Of a stretch of 64,000 bases of DNA, positions 11,695 to 22,290 are shown piece after piece. Source of the stretch: Euclidia mi (taxonomy: Eukaryota > Arthropoda > Insecta > Lepidoptera > Erebidae); assembly GCA_944739405.2 (NCBI GenBank), contig OX123190.2, positions 59,167,805-59,231,804 of the forward strand, written 5' to 3'. The translations under genes and the position numbers were made by a program. Within the stretch, counting starts at the first letter, position 1, and each line of letters starts with the position of its first letter. The notes under the pieces were generated by a model, which saw only the letters and a program-made list of their open reading frames with translations, did no database searches and was not told the DNA's origin.

Positions 11695-12384
11695 CACCGT
11701 TTTTATTACGTAAAGAATAAGTATCAAAATCGTACAGCAAATGTTTAGCTTGACTTGGTGCCGTGTGTACATACATACTTATGGCGTAGGGAATAAGTAT
11801 CAAAATCGTACAGCAACTGTTTAGCTTGACTTGGCGCCGTGTGTACATACATACTTATGGCGTAGGGAATAAGTATCAAAATCGTACAGCAACTGTTTAG
11901 CTTGACTTGGTGCCGTGTGTACATACATACTTATGGCGTAGGGAATAAGTATCAAAATCGTACAGCAACTGTTGAGCTTGACTTGGCGCCGTGTGTACAT
12001 ACATACTTATGGCGTAGGGAATAAGTATCAAAATCGTACAGCAACTGTTTAGCTTGACTTGGCGCCGTGTGTACATACATGCTTATGGCGTAGGGAATAA
12101 GTATCAAAATCGTACAGCAACTGTGTAGCTTGACTTGGCGCCGTGTGTACATACATACTTATGGCGTAGGGAATAAGTATCAAAATCGTACAGCAACTGT
12201 TTAGCTTGACTTGGCGCCGTGTGTACATACATACTTATGGCGTAGGGAATAAGTATCAAAATCGTACAGCAACTGTTTAGCTTGACTTGGCGCCGTGTGT
12301 ACATACATACTTATGGCGTAGGGAATAAGTATCAAAATGGTACAGAAACTGTTTAGCTTGACTTGGTGCCGTGTGTACATACAT
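11695..12384. repeat. 76-bp tandem array in BEL leader
   Basis: Eight full copies start at 11777, 11853, 11929, 12005, 12081, 12157, 12233 and 12309, each ACTTATGGCGTAGGG...GTGTACATACAT. A diverged partial copy precedes them from about 11695. Copies differ by one or two bases. The frames on the minus strand here are repeat artefacts. Confidence 0.95.
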
Positions 12385-12399
12385 ACTATTTATTTCTCA

Positions 12400-12612
12400 A
12401 CTAATCGACGCCAGCGGCTTCGCACGCACATATTTTCGTATTTCTCGTTTTGCCCGATCCCGTGGGAATTTCGAGAAATCCCGTCTTAGTGCACCCCTGC
12501 GGTTCCCAAGAAACATACATGCTAAATTTCAGCTTCATGCGCCGAGTAGTTTCAGCTGTAGCTTGTCTGTCAGTCAGTCAGTAGGTAACGCAAGGATTTT
12601 ATATATACAGAT
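12400..12612. mobile_element. Helitron-like short element (family A), copy 1
   Basis: Matches copies at 33387-33592 and 59017-59222. It has a conserved start (ACGCCAGC...), a middle GATCCCGTGGG.ATTTC and TTAGTGCACCCCTGCGG, then CTGTCAGTCAGTCAGTAACGCAAGGATTTTATATAT. Non-coding, about 210 bp, with no inverted termini visible. This suggests a Helitron-like or unclassified non-autonomous family. Confidence 0.65.
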
Positions 12613-12882
12613 TTACGAAGTAGTTAAAACTTAACTCGGTACCTACATTTAAGAAATGTATTTATAAAAGCATTAATTAAATCCATGGTAAATTCTTCAA
12701 AACCGCAAACGAATATAAGAATATTACATAACTATATGCAAAATACTGGGAGATTATTCATAATCTAGCAACTTTACAGACACATAGACGCGCGTGTCCG
12801 TACAGTGCCAGTCGCCAAAGGTCATGCACACATAGCTGTCAACGTGCCACACTTAGTTGGACGAATGCGCTCTATCTGATAC

Positions 12883-14646
12883 TTGTCTCATCTGTGTATT
12901 AAGCGTATACAATCGCAATTGGAGGGTAAATGTTCAGCAGAGCCCGTTGCCCGCAAACCGAGATTACCGCCAATCGAGATTATGTCGTTTGACGGAGATA
13001 TACGAAATTGGCCGTTATTCTATGCGAGTTTTAAGTCTACAGTGCACGATAATGGTTCTCTGACAGATGCTGACAGGTTGTACTATTTAATAGGTAAACT
13101 GTCACCGAAGGCCCAGTCCGTATTTGCAGGTGTCACACCCAGTGCTGAGAATTATCAGGTCATATTTCAGTCACTACTTGACAGATATCAAGACACGCGC
13201 GTTCTAGCGTCTACGTACTTTGACCAAGCTTTAAATCTCAAACTGTCCAGCAACGCGTCTGTCTCGAATTTCCAGCTGTTTATTGATAACTTCGTAACCG
13301 CGGTTAATTCTCTTAGGAATTTAAAATTAGAAGATCTTTCCGACTTTATGTTGCTTCAACTCGCTTTAAAAAAGTTTGACACTGATACAATTCGCGCATT
13401 CGAGATGACGGAACGCAATAATAAAATACCTACACTAGATAGTTTTATTTCGTTCATCAAAGATCAGTGTCGAATATTTCATAATACGCAGTCGGGTTCA
13501 CCTGGCCCGTCTAACACTAACAACAACAAACAAAGGTTGAATAAATCGCGAAATAGTAATAATAACTCGGTCCCTAATCCACAATCTTACGTAACATGTT
13601 CGGAATCTAATAGTAATAATTCACAGAAGTGTCTGTGCAGTAATATAGTGCACGACCATTACTATAAGTGTCCCACCTTTAATGATTTAAATCCAATTGC
13701 TCGTTTTAAAAGCGTAAAAGATAACAAAGCTTGCATTAATTGCTTAAGCATAAAACATAAAACGAGTAATTGTTCCAGTAGAACGAGATGTCGCTCGTGT
13801 AAACAAAAACATCATACACTGTTACATTATGATAAAAATAACCGGTTGTCAAGTCAAGCCGCTAACCTTGACACACTTACGAGTACGTCGCAAGTGCAGA
13901 ACACGGTAGCTGCGCCTTCCGCGTCTGAGGGCGAAGAAGTATCGTTGTGTATGACATCCATTGCGCGGGCGACGCGCATGCGAGGACGGCACTCGCGCAT
14001 CTATAATGATCCGCGCAGGGCCAAAACGCAGAGTACGGCGTCTAAGACGGTACTGTTAGCGACAGCGCAAGTTATCGTACACGATGTTAATGGGTCGCCG
14101 CACATGGTGCGTTGTCTGCTGGATAGCGCGTCTCAGACCAATCTAATAACATCGGAATGCTTCAAACGCCTCGGATTATGGAATAACTTTAAAAATACTA
14201 ACTCAACCGTCAAAGGGATAGGCGGATCAGAAAAACATTGCAAAGGTTCCGTAGATATTAAAATACATTCGCGTTTTGATTGGAATATTAATTTTAACAT
14301 TTCTTCGCTTATCGTGGAGCGTATCACGGACGCATTGCCGAACGCTAATGTAGACGTAGCATCACTCACTCATCTCGAATCATTGCCGTTAGCCGACGCG
14401 GAGTTTGCGAATCCGGCAGGCATTGATCTTTTGATCGGAGCTTCGATATTTCCGCACTTGCTACTAACTAAAATAGTACGTAGTGAGCGATATGATTTAC
14501 CGCCCGCTATTGAGACGGTACTTGGGTATGTGATTATGGGTACCGTACCTACGTTACATACTTCTCATTGTATTACGTCTTGTTGTTGTTCTGCTCTTCA
14601 AGAGATCAAGGTGGGTGCTAAAACTGTGTGTAAGATAAAGCACTAA
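12883..14646 (+). pseudogene. BEL Gag-protease fragment
   Basis: A 587-codon frame with no ATG at its start; homology begins about residue 25 with RLPPIEIMSFDGDIRNWP, the Gag region known as DUF1759. Residues 249-315 hold paired zinc-knuckle-like Cys/His clusters (CLCSNIVHDHYYKC, CINCLSIKHKTSNC, CRSCKQKHH), which bind nucleic acid in Gag. Around residue 411, LLDSASQTNLI is the catalytic Asp box of the BEL aspartic protease (DUF1758 / A17-like). The frame ends at 14646, just before where reverse transcriptase should begin, and is followed at once by a minisatellite. It is long and open but cut off from its N-terminus and polymerase, so it cannot encode a full polyprotein. Confidence 0.88.
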
Positions 14647-14649
14647 TTA

Positions 14650-14885
14650 GCTATGCTATGCTATGCTGCGCCATGCTGCGCTATGCTGCGCCATGCTGCG
14701 CTATGCTGCGCTTTGCTGGGCCATGCTGCGCTATGCTGCGCCATGCAGCGCTATGCTGCGCCATGCTGCGCTATGCTGCGCCATGCTGCGCTATGCTGCG
14801 CCATGCTGCGCTATGCTGCGCTATGCTGCGCTATGCTGCGCTATGCTGCGCTATGCTACGCTATGCTAAGCTACGCTACGCTACA
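14650..14885 (+). repeat. CTATGCTGCG/CCATGCTGCG minisatellite replacing RT
   Basis: About 22 copies of a 10-bp unit alternating CTATGCTGCG and CCATGCTGCG, grading into CTACGCTACG and CTATACTATA at the right end. All three forward frames are open, giving Met-Leu-Cys-Ala repeats that are not real genes. It sits exactly between the end of the protease region and the YMDD end of reverse transcriptase. Confidence 0.95.
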
Positions 14886-14904
14886 CTATACTATACTACA
14901 CTTC

Positions 14905-15395
14905 CGCTTTGTACATGGATGACATTGCCTGTAGTGTCATATCCGCTCCGCTAGCAATTTCGCTTTGTGAAGAGCTTATTCAGTTTTTGAAGCGAGGCCA
15001 GTTTGGTCTTGTCAAATGGACAAGCAACTCCAAGGTAGTGCTCGCTAGGATTTATTCTTCTCCTCATCGCTGGCAGACTTTTGTCGCCAACCGCGTTAGT
15101 AAATTGATTGAACTTGTTTCCGCTACTTGTTTCAATCACGTCGCGGGTTATCGTACTCGTCTTCAGGAAGAACTCTCCATAGATCATATTGACTGGAAGT
15201 TTATTCCACCAGCATCACCACATTTCGGTGGATGTTGGGCAAGCATGGTCAAAGTAATTAAACGCATCTCTTCAAAGTTATAGGTCAACAGATCCTCTCT
15301 TACGAAGAGCCTTTAACCGTCCTTGCACAAGTCGAGGCACTGATCAACTCGCGTCCGCTTCCAACTCAGTGAGATCTAGCCTGAAGTTGGACCTA
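14905..15395 (+). pseudogene. BEL Pol scraps: RT tail, inter-domain and integrase end fused
   Basis: The frame opens with YMDDI, the RT catalytic box (Y-x-D-D), then KRGQFGLVKWTSNS from the RT thumb. It jumps at about 15046 to PHRWQTFVANRVSK, normally found well downstream between RNase H and integrase. It jumps again near 15148 to DWKFIPPASPHFGG, the integrase C-terminal signature. A stop follows at 15281, with residual integrase homology (VLAQVEALINSRPL) in another frame to about 15370. At least two internal deletions must have occurred. RNase H and the integrase core are missing. Confidence 0.85.
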
Positions 15396-15586
15396 CCTCT
15401 TAGTTTAAGTATTTAGTTAGTAGTTTTCGCTATTATTGCGTTTGTAGCTTTCGCTAAAGTTAATTTAGATTAATTTATTGTCATATCGCTGTCTTAGCCT
15501 ATAGATGGGTTATGCGGTAGTACACCCAACATAGCTAAGTTCAATTCTATTTTTTTTAAAGGCAACCCTTTAGGGCCGGGGGGATA

Positions 15587-16113
15587 TGGTAGCGCCATCT
15601 ACCTTCCTATATATAACTAATCGCATCAACATGAATCGTTCCACGCTTGTCTAGTGCGAGCGATATCATATTTCCGTCCCTCTCTTTCCCTCTCCCTGGA
15701 AGAGGCACTGCCTTGCGCCTGATTCGTCGCCGCGAAACGTCGATGTGAGTGAACAGTCTCGAACATTCCGCTCGCTAAGAACGCCGTCTCGATACCGCTC
15801 CGCGCCGCACCGCTGTATCGCCGTTTCGTTTGTACCGCGCCGCTCCCGTATGTGTTTATCACCGCTTCCACCAAGGAAAACCCGCTCGTGAGTGAAGTGA
15901 AAACAAGCAGCTGTATCACGAAACCACGAAGGCTGTATAAGGTAAGTGCCTTCCATCCTTAAAATAGCCTATACCCACTCAATCACCTCCTCCCGTATCC
16001 ATCTCCTCCGCCCTTATTCCCTCCTAGGCGGCTAAACCCGCTATCCTTTGTATACAGTCCATTTCCTTCTCCAAGTCGCCTACCCTAATCGGTTTCGGTG
16101 TAAAGCCGAGCCA
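15587..16113 (+). repeat. BEL 3' LTR
   Basis: Almost identical to 10002-10523. It carries one extra CGCCG-type 5-bp unit in the CCGCTCCGC run and one C-to-T change. Preceded by the polypurine tract and followed by the target duplication GTCCG. Confidence 0.92.
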
Positions 16114-17048
16114 GTCCGTCCGTCTGTCAAGACCCATTTTATCAGAAACGCGTGGAGGTACCAAACTGAAATTATTTCATATTTATATCAAATAGTCAAA
16201 TCAACTGTCCCTTGAAGCTGTGAAAAAATCAGACTTCCAAGCCAAAGCAATCAAAAGATACAGCCGTTTATGCTGAAAATTTCCGCAAATTTTCGAAACT
16301 CGCAAGGGAATCCAAACCTACGGGGTACTTCCCGTAAACTCAGAATCTTTAAATTTGGTATGAAGCAATGTCTTAAAGTACAGGTAAAGGTAAATTGCGA
16401 AAAACGTAAATTTTTAGTAACATCATATCATAAAAATATTTTTAATAATTTTAAAGTTATTACCATTTTCTCATGAACACGAAGAGGTATCAAATTCCAA
16501 TTCATATCAAATACTCAAGTCTATAATACCTTTAAGCTATAACAAAATCAAACTTATATGTCAACGCAATAAAAAGAAACAGCAATTTAAGCCGCATATT
16601 TTCTCGCAACTTTTCGTAAGGGAATCAAAAGCTAGAGGGTACTTCCCGTGAGCTCGGAATCTTGAAATTTGGTACGAAGCAACGTTTTATAGCACAGATA
16701 ATTGAAAATTGCGAAAACCGTAAATTTCGAGCATATAAAAAAATGTATTATTTTAAAGTTTATATTTACCCCTTGCCTCATGAACGCGTAAAGTTTTATT
16801 TTTATTATTTTTTGTCTCTTTTTAGGGTTCCGTACCTCACAAGGTAATAAAAGGAACCCTTATAAGATCACTTTCTTGTCCGTCTGTCTGTCTGTCCGTG
16901 TGTCACCACCGATTTTCTCAGGAACGGGTGGACCTAGCAAATTGAAATTTATACCAGACACTGGTTCCTATTAGGTGTATAAAATCAGGGTCCTGGGTCA
17001 ACCCGATAAAAAGATATGGTCAAAATTAGATTTTTGCGAAAACTTGTT
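16114..17048. repeat. Inner left arm of the composite
   Basis: Resumes after the BEL element with GTCCGTCCGTCTGTC. It pairs with 26674-26865 and then 23741-22999. It contains two related modules of the GGGTTCCGTACC family, the second starting near 16821. Homology to the right arm stops after GCGAAAACTTGT at about 17048. Confidence 0.88.
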
Positions 17049-17336
17049 TTTGTGGACTTAGAGTACTGTAATTTTGCACGAAGCAAGGTCTTTCAGTATG
17101 AAGACAAGAATAACTCAAAGAACGGTTTTGCAGATAGGCATGGATCTAAATATTTTCGCGATTACTGCTAAAGTTAAGGAAGTCTTCAAGTTAACAGTAG
17201 AAAAACTTTTCTTTTACTTATTTTAGCAATATTCTATAACGGCATTCGACATAAAAAACGGGCAAAATTCGTCTTGATACACGATGCAACGAGTACGGAA
17301 CCCTCGGTGCGCGGGTCAGACTCGCACTTGCCCGAT
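16821..17336. mobile_element. Interspersed element of the GGGTTCCGTACC / GTGCGAGTCGGACT family
   Basis: One end is AGGGTTCCGTACCTC with a hairpin partner GGAACCC. The other is CAGACTCGCACTTGCCCG followed by a T run. A full relative in opposite orientation lies at 61628-62182. The family is non-coding and abundant in Lepidoptera; it is probably non-autonomous. A (GTCT)n-like stretch lies near 16880. Confidence 0.7.
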
Positions 17337-17472
17337 TTTTTTTTTAACTCTGAACTGACTCTGGCATTGGGTATATAGTTTAAAAAAACCCCCCGCGATA
17401 TAGTTGTAGCTGTAACCGCGATGTAGTCAAATTTCGTGATTCTAGTTCAACGGGAACTATTTAACGGGAACG

Positions 17473-17510
17473 TTTTGGGTCGAAAACCTATATAGGTTTT
17501 CGACCCAAAA
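17473..17510. repeat. Perfect 38-bp palindrome
   Basis: TTTTGGGTCGAAAACCTATA followed directly by its reverse complement, no spacer. It sits in a module of the GGGTTCCGTACC-related repeat, just inside the left arm. Confidence 0.95.
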
Positions 17511-19124
17511 CCTATAGGGTACTTACGCTTGACCTAGAATTGTCAATTTTGGTTAAAACCAAGGTCTTACAGCACAAGTAAAGGAGAAATTCCGAAAATT
17601 AAAAAAGTTGAAAATAAAGGTTAATTCTGTACCTTTTTGAAAAGTGATACATGCCGGCCTAGATCGATTTTTATATTCTCTGAGTATACTAATTAAAAAA
17701 ATTAGCTAACTTTCAGTCTTATGCCCGTTGTTATAAGATTAAAATTGAAAGAGTTGTTTTTGTGAGCAGTGATATAACTAAGCTATTTTTTATGAAAATT
17801 GTTGTGTAAAAAAATACTTTTTCATTCGTACCAAAGAACACTGAACCCATATAAATATTTCTAAAATGTATTTTAATACGACTCAAGATACCACATGTTA
17901 CGCGAATCAAAAGCATTTACTTCAATTAGTATAAAGTGATACAAATTGAATCTTATCATAAAACATAAAAAATAGACACAATACATTGTAGTGAAAAGTG
18001 AAATGAAATGAATGAAATGAAAAACATTTATTTTTATATCAGACGAGGGACATCATATAAACAGTGAGAGAAAAAACAAAAAAAAAAAATCTATAACTAG
18101 GCAAAAATCGTACACGCCCGTCGTCTGTACAAAAATAGGAAGCCAGTTCAGCATATTGCCGGACATTATGTGCCCGACGCTGGTTTTCAACTGGCTCCTT
18201 AGTAGACGCGGACGTCAAAACCAGATTATTTTACTTACTATAATTATTATATAATATTGGTTGACATGTTACATTTTTACACAAACAACAAAAATCGAAA
18301 ATCCAAAGACAATTTTTTTTTATCATAACTACATTTATAAATGCACGTTACGGCTAAGTTCTGACATTGACATTTATAATTAATAATTTATATGCTACAG
18401 AATTCAGAAATGACAGATACACGAATTACACGATCACGTTACGTAATCGATAGGTAACAAAAACAAACTTCAGAAATACGATCAAGTTACATAATCTAAT
18501 TTGATAAAAGATGTCATTTCGGGTCCGGCTCATAACGTGTGCCGCTCTAAATAAATTGCATCGTGAATTGTGACCACTGAGTACCATACGGGCATTTTGA
18601 CAAGCAATAACAATGTTGAAATGAGATGAGACAATGCCTTAGAGCGAGATGTACATAGACGCCAACAGCGCGGTGGTTTTATATTATACTACCTTCCGCG
18701 CGCCAAACAAACAAAGGTTACAAGTGTTACATTTGTACATAAACCATAAAAAAATTAAAATTATTTTCATAAAAAACGTGACTAATGATACAACTGCTAA
18801 TCAATCAATTTACACGTAATTTACCTAGCTAATTTTGATGTGATCACAAATTTAATACTAATTATATTAGTAAATACATAAGGGACATAGAACATAGGAT
18901 TACGTGAATAATGATACTATTATAATAGAATCAAAACTGTATCGTCATTTTAGAACTGAATTAGCAGAAAAATACGTACACAGTGACACAAGTTCTCGCA
19001 TTTCTTACGCACCGCCTCTCCGCGGGACGTATGGAAAGGGCGAATGTGACGTGGGACTGTTAGTCTCAGGCGTGCGTTAGGACAGGTGCGTCGTGAGTTA
19101 CACCACAGAACTACGCTTCGTAAG

Positions 19125-19750
19125 GTAAGACTTGTATCATTTTACACGAATTCTGTAATATTTTTGTTATTATAATGTTTACTAGGAAAATGTATTTTAT
19201 ATTGATTTAAGAGTTCAATTTGTCACAAATTATACAGTATTTTATAAATATGGTAAAATATAAAATAGATACCTTTCCAACATACTAATCGTCACATATT
19301 CTTTATTTATTAATATAGTATAATATCAATGAGTTTTACATCGTATATAAAATGTTGACTGCGTATTTAGTACAAGGATGGGCAGACATTGTTGTTTGTT
19401 TCATGGCGAGCACTTTCATAGCTTCCTTGGTGTAAACTCAATTGCACCTATAGGTAATAATTTATAGTGCGTCTAATAAATATTTTGCAATGAATTATAC
19501 ATTTATCGCATCTATAAAATACTTGAGAGGTTCTAATAAAGCATTCGGTAAAGAGTTTCGGTGTATCTTCATAAACTAAAAAAATAACTTATGAGTCCAA
19601 GATTTTTTCTAGCCTTCATTTTACCCAGTTTTGAAACATAACTTTTACCTGAATTGCGTAAAAGTAATCTAACCTTTTTATCTGCTCGTCTTTCTTTTAA
19701 TTGTATTCATGTGACAAATCGATATTAATTTGAACTGTTATTTCTTACAG
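19125..19750 (+). other. Possible 5' UTR intron of the transposase-like gene
   Basis: A donor-like TAAG|GTAAGA at 19125 and an acceptor-like TTATTTCTTACAG ending at 19750 flank 626 bp of AT-rich DNA just ahead of the first ATG (19757). The GC-richer block 19000-19124 would be a non-coding first exon. Supported only by splice-site resemblance. Confidence 0.35.
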
Positions 19751-19756
19751 TCTATA

Positions 19757-21990
19757 ATGAAAAACCGAATAGATAAGATTATGGAAGGCGTTCAGCTACA
19801 GAGGGATGAAAAAAATACGGTAGATGAAGAAATAATAAATGACGAAGAATCTAATCAGCCCAGAGAGAACTTAGAAATAGAAGTAGGTGAAAAGATGACC
19901 TTGGAAAAAGTGGATCAATATGAAGAAGAAACAGGAGAAGAAACCGCACGCAAAAAAGACAATCAATATGGAGAAAATATTAGCATTGTATCAGAGGGTA
20001 AGTAAACTGAACTATCACCTGGAATTTTTTATTTCAGCTCGGGTAGCAGTGATAATTATATACCAAACAGAGAAAGCAACTCCACTGAAACTAGCACGTC
20101 GACTAGTAAACCAAAGAAAAAGTGTGCCAAATTAAATAATCTTATAATTCCTGAAAGCTCTGATGACCCAGATATCACCACAGATGAGCCTGGATGTTCA
20201 CATTCAAATAAAAAGCAACGAAAATCCTTAAAGGAAAGAAGGGCAGAGAGAGAGAGAGTCTAGATTACTTTTACGCAATGCAAGCAAGAGTTATGTTACA
20301 AAACTGGGTAAAATTAAGCCTGAAAGAAACTTGGGTCCACTAACGGACTGTCGCATGAAATGCAATAGTCGTATATCTCATGACATAAGAGAATTTATTA
20401 TAAAGGAGTACTGGGGTTTGGGTTCGTATGATGAAAGAGCTAAATATACTGAACGCTTCATTAAAATTAATAATAAAAAAGCACATACAATCGGAGGCAA
20501 ACTAAAACGAGAATACAGAAATACATATAAAATAGTTTATTTTAATGAGGATTACAAAATATGTAAAGTGTGTCTTTTGAAAACTCTTGGTGAGAGTAAT
20601 CGCTTTCTTCAGATCGTGAGCGAAAAAATAAAAAAGTATGGTCGTGTAACTAAAAGCGAAAGGAGACGTGCTGCCAGTTACAAAAAAATCTCTGACGAGC
20701 GACTGAAAGAAGTAAAACAGCATATCAATAAATTTCCGGCGTACGGAAGCCATTACTCTCGAGCCAAGACTGCTAAAAAGTACCTTAGCTCTGATCTCTC
20801 ACTCAATACTATGCATCAGCTTTATTGTAAAGAAAATAGTAATCCCGTCTGTAAAACTGTATATGCCAAAGTTTTTAAGGATATGAACCTATCATTTAAG
20901 AAACCTAGTATAGATACATGCAATAAATGTAACTTGTTACAAAATAAGCTTCAATATAAATAATATGCTGAACAAATTGTACAAGTACGAGAGGAACTGA
21001 GACTACATCAGGAAAGCTACGAAAGTGCTTACAATGAAAAACGGAAAGATAAGGCTTTGGCTAAAACTAATTCTGATTTTTGTATTATTGCATTTGATTT
21101 GCAACAATGTTTGCCTACCCCTATGCTGAATACTCAGTCAGCATTTTATAAAAGACAACTATGGGTATATAACCTAACAATTCACGATTTTATGTCTGAT
21201 AACGCATATTGCTACATGTGGCCAGAATGTAGTGGTGGTAGAGGCGCCAATCAAATAGCTTCATGTTTATATGAATTTATCACTGTAAGACTTCCGTTGC
21301 TTCACCCAAGTGCTAAAACCTTAATCATGTATTCAGATTCATGTTCGGGACAAAAAAAAAACTATTATTTGCACAGCTTTATTATTTGCACTAAAAGAAT
21401 CGCCTCAACTTTTGAATATTGAACACAAATTTCTCGTGCCCGGCCATACGCACATGGAAGTTGATAGTGACCATGCGCTCATTGAAAGAGCAAAAAAACG
21501 AACTTCAATGAATATTCATCACCCACGTGATTGATGCCAATTGGTAAGGACTGCATCAACTAGAACTAATAAATTTTCAGTAATTGAAATGGCGGTAACA
21601 GATTTTTACGATTTTGCCCTGTTTTCTAAAGACAACTTTACACTAAAAAAGACTAATTTTACTGGTGAAAAGTTTGTATGGTCGAATATAAGACTAATTA
21701 AATTCAGTAAAGAAAAAGTTCCTGTTTTTGAATATAAAGAAAGTTACGAAGGTGATGATTATTCAATGATGTCTTACAACAAAAAGAATAAAGACTACAG
21801 TTTAGTTACTATCAATGCTGTGCAAAAATGTTACAATGGACCGATCCCTATAAATGTTGTAAAGAAAAGGGATTTAATATCACTGTTAGAATACATTGAC
21901 CCTAGTGTTCATGATTTTTATCATAATCTCATAACAAATTCAAATTTGCGTGACGTAGATCCCGATATTATATTTACTGATAACGAATAG
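19757..21990 (+). pseudogene. Unclassified DDE-like transposase pseudogene
   Basis: The ATG at 19757 opens an acidic, low-complexity N-terminus. A Ser/Lys-rich stretch to about 20262 follows in another frame; the shift lies in or near an AG dinucleotide run. From 20270 a conserved insect family begins: CRMKC near 20345, EYWGLGS, then KPSIDTCNKCNLL (about 20905-20945). A TAA stops the frame at 20961, but the same frame resumes with FDLQQCLPTP (about 21090), FYKRQLWVYNL, and SDSCSGQ (21328-21350). A 1-bp shift follows, then VPGHTHMEVDSDHALIE (about 21437-21490), a TGA where Trp is expected (21532), and an open tail to 21990. Conserved Asp and Asp/Glu in these blocks suggest an RNase-H-fold DDE enzyme. 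I know relatives as uncharacterised insect and aphid proteins (possibly the group called DUF7869) but cannot place the superfamily. Not functional here. Confidence 0.72.
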
Positions 21991-22007
21991 TAGAAGTTGT
22001 GCTTTAT

Positions 22008-22290
22008 CTCTTTATAAGGATGTTATATTGTTTTGTGTAACGTGTAGGTGAAGTGCTACAACATATCTGTTGTTAGATTTTTGAGACTTATTTATACCAG
22101 TTAAGACTGATTCGATACTCTGATAATCAAGATTAACGCTATAGGTTTAAAAGTTTTTCTTTATAAGGATGTTATATTGTTTTGGATAATGAGGAGTTGA
22201 AGTACTACAACATTTTAATACGTGTTAACTAATTCAATAGGTACTCTGAGAATCAAGATTAACGAAATATAAGTAGGTTTAAAAGTTATG
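22008..22290. repeat. Diverged ~150-bp tandem pair 3' of the transposase-like gene
   Basis: TTTATAAGGATGTTATATTGTTTTG, then GAAGT.CTACAACAT, then AATCAAGATTAACG occur twice in the same order (from 22012 and from 22160). This is a small local duplication in the 3' region. A second duplicated landmark is the GTTTAAAAGTT after each copy. Confidence 0.7.

Larger units (their letters stand above)
10002..16113 (+). mobile_element. BEL/Pao LTR retrotransposon, internally deleted
   Basis: Direct LTRs at 10002-10523 and 15587-16113 begin TG and end CA, bounded by the 5-bp duplication GTCCG (9997-10001 and 16114-16118). The interior has, in order: a broken Gag N-terminus, a 76-bp tandem array, a Helitron-like scrap, a Gag-protease frame, a 10-mer minisatellite, and fused scraps of reverse transcriptase and integrase. 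A purine run ending GGGCCGGGGGGATA precedes the 3' LTR as polypurine tract. LTRs differ by about one substitution and one 5-bp indel, so insertion is recent although the ORFs are wrecked. Confidence 0.92.

Noticed and set aside
11560..12304. Repeated minus-strand frames starting MYTRRQVKLN
   Set aside because: Generated by the 76-bp tandem array; each is the same repeat read across its units.
11695..12384. CRISPR array
   Set aside because: Units are contiguous without variable spacers, and the context is a eukaryotic retrotransposon.
12371..12634. 87-codon frame
   Set aside because: Lies in the Helitron-like family A element, whose other copies do not keep the frame.
14653..14954. Three overlapping Cys/Ala-rich open frames
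   Set aside because: They are the three phases of a 10-bp tandem repeat and have no coding evidence.
19998..20037. Possible 40-bp intron (GTAAGT...TTTCAG) in the transposase-like gene
   Set aside because: Removing it does not restore the frame of the following coding stretch; a frameshift explains the data as well.
21544..21580. Possible 37-bp intron (GTAAGG...TTTCAG)
   Set aside because: The reading frame is open straight through and the translated residues fit the family, so no intron is needed.
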